The notes under the pieces were generated by a model. That model worked only from the letters and a program-made list of their open reading frames with translations, ran no database searches and was not told where the DNA came from. Below, piece by piece: positions 6,218 through 7,909 of a DNA stretch of 7,909 bases. The position numbers and the translations under genes were made by a program. The stretch is from an uncultured Oscillospiraceae bacterium (GTDB lineage Bacteria > Bacillota > Clostridia > UBA1381). Every line of letters begins with the position of its first letter. Position 1 is the first letter of the stretch. Location: assembly GCA_945876665.1 (NCBI GenBank), contig CAMCPC010000049.1, positions 1 to 7,909 of the forward strand, written 5' to 3'.

Positions 6218-6970
6218 TTATTTCAAGCTCTCCACCAGTGCCAAAAATTTCTTTTCGCTTAATATTTCATTTGTCAGATATTCACCGTTGTAAAAAAGAG
6301 CGTAATTCGTCCACACTGCCGGAGCGTTTTTAGCTTTTTCTCGGCTGTCTATATGTACGCTTTTAAATTGGATTCCCTTTTGCCTTGCACACTCCTCAAT
6401 AAGCGGAGCATATTTTGCGGTATACGGACAACCGGATGTGTAGTACAGAACAAAACCTTGCTCCGAAATATGCGGCTTTTTCGCCTGCTCCTTAAATTTT
6501 GGAATGTCCGCCTTTTCGTCAAAGGACAGATATAGCAGTGTATAATATGGCTCTGCGGTGTCTGCGATTTTAAATCCTTTATATGCAAGATATTTGGGAT
6601 CGGACAGAAACGGCTTTTTCTTCGGCGAGGAAATCACAGTGATTCCCTTTTTGCCCTTTTCCTTTGCATCATTCATACAAGCCTTCAGCAATTCATTGGA
6701 GTATCCGTGTCCTTTTAATGACCCCGACACCCAAAAGCAGTTAATGTGCATATATCCGTCTGCCTCAATCGGTACCCACGCATACTCGGCAGGGATATAC
6801 TCAATAAAGCATTTGCCTCTCTGCGCTGATTTTAAAAATACAAGTCCTTCATTCAAACGCTCGTTGAGCCACATTTTTTTTGATGCCACCTGTGGGTCTT
6901 TGTTGCTTGAAATTGCACAGCAGATGTGCTCCTGTTCTAAATTCTCATGCGTTAATTTTATAAATTCCAT
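6218..6970 (-). CDS. yoaP: YoaP-type protein: GNAT acetyltransferase plus thioredoxin-like YoaP domain
   Basis: The 250-residue protein has the two-part layout of Bacillus subtilis YoaP. Residues about 1-150 are a GNAT domain, with the acetyl-CoA-binding region around CFWVSGSLKGHGYSNELL (78-95; the SLKGHGYS loop fits the R/Q-x-x-G-x-G/A pattern). Residues about 165-250 match the YoaP-like C-terminal domain, with a thioredoxin-like start, VLYYTSGCPYT (174-184). The motif is CPYT, so it keeps only the first cysteine of a CxxC pair. The acetyl acceptor is unknown. GGAGG precedes the ATG, and the gene begins 18 nt after the methyltransferase-like gene, which suggests one transcript. The family call is fairly strong; the gene symbol is by similarity only. 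Confidence 0.82.
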   Translation of the reverse strand: MEFIKLTHENLEQEHICCAISSNKDPQVASKKMWLNERLNEGLVFLKSAQRGKCFIEYIPAEYAWVPIEADGYMHINCFWVSGSLKGHGYSNELLKACMNDAKEKGKKGITVISSPKKKPFLSDPKYLAYKGFKIADTAEPYYTLLYLSFDEKADIPKFKEQAKKPHISEQGFVLYYTSGCPYTAKYAPLIEECARQKGIQFKSVHIDSREKAKNAPAVWTNYALFYNGEYLTNEILSEKKFLALVESLK

Positions 6971-6988
6971 AATTACTCCTCCGCTTTG

Positions 6989-7603
6989 TCATTTCTTTTT
7001 TCCTTTGCGTCGCCCCATGTAGCGGAAAACCCGGTGCCGGTAATTAAGATATTCCGTACCAAATGCGGTGGTCAGATAGTGCTCCTCCTGCAAGATCTGC
7101 ATGTGCAGCATTACGATTGCAAAAACAGTGAACATTCCTGTCAGCAAGTTACAGTACATGAGCAGCACGCCGATATATTGCAAATCAAAGCCCAAAAAAG
7201 CCGGATTGCGGCTGTAAGCGTAAATACCGTCAGTTACGAGTTCTGTTCTGTCTCTATCAGGGATACCGGCCCGCCAACTGTCCTTCATGCAGAGGACGGA
7301 AATCAAAAAGATCAGATCGCCGACTAAACCAACGCAGAACCCGGTAAAACGGGCGTTCGCAGGCAGATGACTCCACCCCAATACGATAGATAGCAGTTGC
7401 GCAGGGATAATTCCCACGGTAGCAATACCCATCAGCGTTTCCACTGTGTGGGTCTGCGTGTCCTTTCCGCGTCCGATCTGCATGGTTTGGATGCCGCTGC
7501 GCTTCTGCCTCCACTGTTTGATGAGATAAATTCCATAAAACACCGCCAGTACCAACAACGCCAGTATGCGGTAGGGTAAGGATTCTTCCAATGGCAACTT
7601 CAT
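6989..7603 (-). CDS. Isoprenylcysteine carboxyl methyltransferase (ICMT/PEMT)-family membrane protein
   Basis: From the ATG at 7603 the protein has 204 residues, with hydrophobic segments at about 11-29, 54-76, 85-105 and 137-168. The family signature is clear: YSRNPAFLGFDLQYIGVLL (130-148), then EEHYLTTAFGTEYLNYRHRV (173-192), the pair of regions that bind S-adenosylmethionine and substrate in ICMT and phospholipid methyltransferases. The bacterial substrate is unknown; members of this group have no demonstrated prenyl-protein target here. The frame stays open 42 codons further upstream, but I chose the internal ATG because AAGGAGG sits 7 nt before it and the protein then starts just ahead of its first helix. 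By eye this gene is richer in G+C than the STAS operon, a hint of separate origin. Confidence 0.83.
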   Translation of the reverse strand: MKLPLEESLPYRILALLVLAVFYGIYLIKQWRQKRSGIQTMQIGRGKDTQTHTVETLMGIATVGIIPAQLLSIVLGWSHLPANARFTGFCVGLVGDLIFLISVLCMKDSWRAGIPDRDRTELVTDGIYAYSRNPAFLGFDLQYIGVLLMYCNLLTGMFTVFAIVMLHMQILQEEHYLTTAFGTEYLNYRHRVFRYMGRRKGKKK

Positions 7604-7734
7604 AACTGTCCCTCCTTCGGATACCATTCCTGCCAAACCTTCGTGTTCAGCTCTTGCAGAGAATCGGGCAATGGTCCTTTGGCGAAAAACATCGCCCAAT
7701 CGCTCTCCGAAAAGGTATATTTGATACATCCCAT
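7600..7734 (-). pseudogene. Short ORF resembling a fragment of a GyrI/AraC effector-binding domain
   Basis: On the minus strand an ATG at 7734 opens 44 codons ending in TGA at 7602-7600, which overlaps the ICMT-like start as ATGA. The peptide includes YTFSESDWAMFFAKGPLPDS and then LQELNTKVWQEWYP. The pattern 'GPLPDSLQ...EWYP' resembles the middle of GyrI-like/AraC-type effector-binding domains ('GPMPxxIQxxWxxIxxEWLP'). Those domains run about 30 residues further, so this would be a remnant. The frame is open upstream to a stop at 7803-7801 without another ATG, and the nearest GGAG is in poor position for this start. It may still be translated and coupled to the next gene. The family match is from memory over some 25 residues and is uncertain. 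Confidence 0.35.
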
Positions 7735-7811
7735 GCTCTCATTTTTATTTTCTCCTAATCTTCGGACTACATCAGTAATTGAGTTTTTGAGTTCGCTACC
7801 TTACACCGTAT

Positions 7812-7840
7812 ATTATACAATAGGATTCCGGTTTTATATA
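7812..7840 (-). promoter_or_regulatory. Weak candidate promoter upstream of the ICMT-like gene
   Basis: On the minus strand a perfect TATAAT lies at 7817-7812. At 17-bp spacing the -35 position reads TATATA (7840-7835), only 3 of 6 matches. It is the best promoter candidate for the three-gene group 7603-5823 and would give a leader of about 200 nt that contains the short ORF at 7734-7600. The rest of 7735-7864 shows nothing else I can support. Confidence 0.35.
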
Positions 7841-7864
7841 GGTGTTTTTTGCAGTAATATGTGT

Positions 7865-7909
7865 CTATTTTATAGATATGCCCTTTACCGCATCCAACGC
7901 AGTCCGCTT
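7865..7909 (-). CDS. Possible C-terminal end of an unidentified gene (partial)
   Basis: On the minus strand one frame is open from the right window edge and ends at TAG (7867-7865), with the visible end KRTALDAVKGISIK. The codons look ordinary for a protein, but 14 residues are too few to name a family or to be sure that it is coding. Confidence 0.25.
   Translation of the reverse strand, partial: KRTALDAVKGISIK

Noticed and set aside
7604..7729. N-terminal extension of 42 residues on the ICMT-like protein
   Set aside because: The ATG at 7603 has a strong AAGGAGG site and starts just before the first hydrophobic segment; another frame over the same DNA looks more protein-like.
1..7909. CRISPR array, tRNA, rRNA, insertion sequence or phage signature
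   Set aside because: I saw no regularly spaced repeats, no cloverleaf or rRNA-like stretch, no transposase and no terminal inverted repeats.

Overview
By eye the DNA is of low to moderate G+C content. It uses strong GGAGG-type ribosome binding sites and near-consensus sigma-A promoters. All supported genes lie on the minus strand, and the protein families are a SpoIIE/STAS/HATPase partner-switching set, a MATE transporter, DUF2156 and PspC. Together these point to a Gram-positive anaerobe of the class Clostridia, probably a gut Oscillospiraceae- or Lachnospiraceae-type genome. Species cannot be told from this window.

Reading in the direction of transcription (right to left), the window opens with a few codons of an unidentified gene (7909-7865). 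A weak promoter and a short ORF follow; the ORF resembles a fragment of a GyrI/AraC-type effector-binding domain. Next come three closely spaced genes: an isoprenylcysteine-methyltransferase-like membrane protein (7603-6989), a YoaP-type GNAT/thioredoxin-like protein (6970-6218), and a chimeric ORF that joins the start of a PspC protein to the end of an unrelated GNAT acetyltransferase (6200-5823). A non-coding stretch of about 590 bp follows. It holds a clear hairpin terminator (5606-5643), a second promoter/hairpin pair (5592-5511), and a perfect-consensus promoter (TTGACA, 17 bp, TATAAT; 5367-5339).

That promoter starts the main feature of the window, a tight four-gene operon. It encodes a STAS anti-sigma-factor-antagonist-like protein (5230-4934), a DUF2156 GNAT-fold transferase (GTG start, 4904-4032), a MATE-family transporter with an RsbW-like HATPase domain at its C-terminus (4035-2299, ATGA overlap with the previous gene), and a membrane-anchored SpoIIE/RsbU-type phosphatase that also carries a C-terminal HATPase domain (2282-153). 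This is a full set of partner-switching parts (switch protein, phosphatase, kinase-like domains), yet the operon has no sigma factor or DNA-binding protein. One kinase-like domain is attached to a transporter and has lost the usual ATP-binding residues. My working hypothesis is that the STAS protein carries an extracellular signal from the phosphatase to the transporter, so that the output is membrane transport or envelope modification rather than transcription. The pairing of DUF2156 with a MOP-superfamily transporter recalls MprF, where a DUF2156 synthase is joined to a lipid flippase.

Immediately after the phosphatase, a further consensus promoter (156-128) overlaps the phosphatase stop codon. 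It drives a gene that begins like a PAS-domain protein (start at 92) and runs off the left edge.
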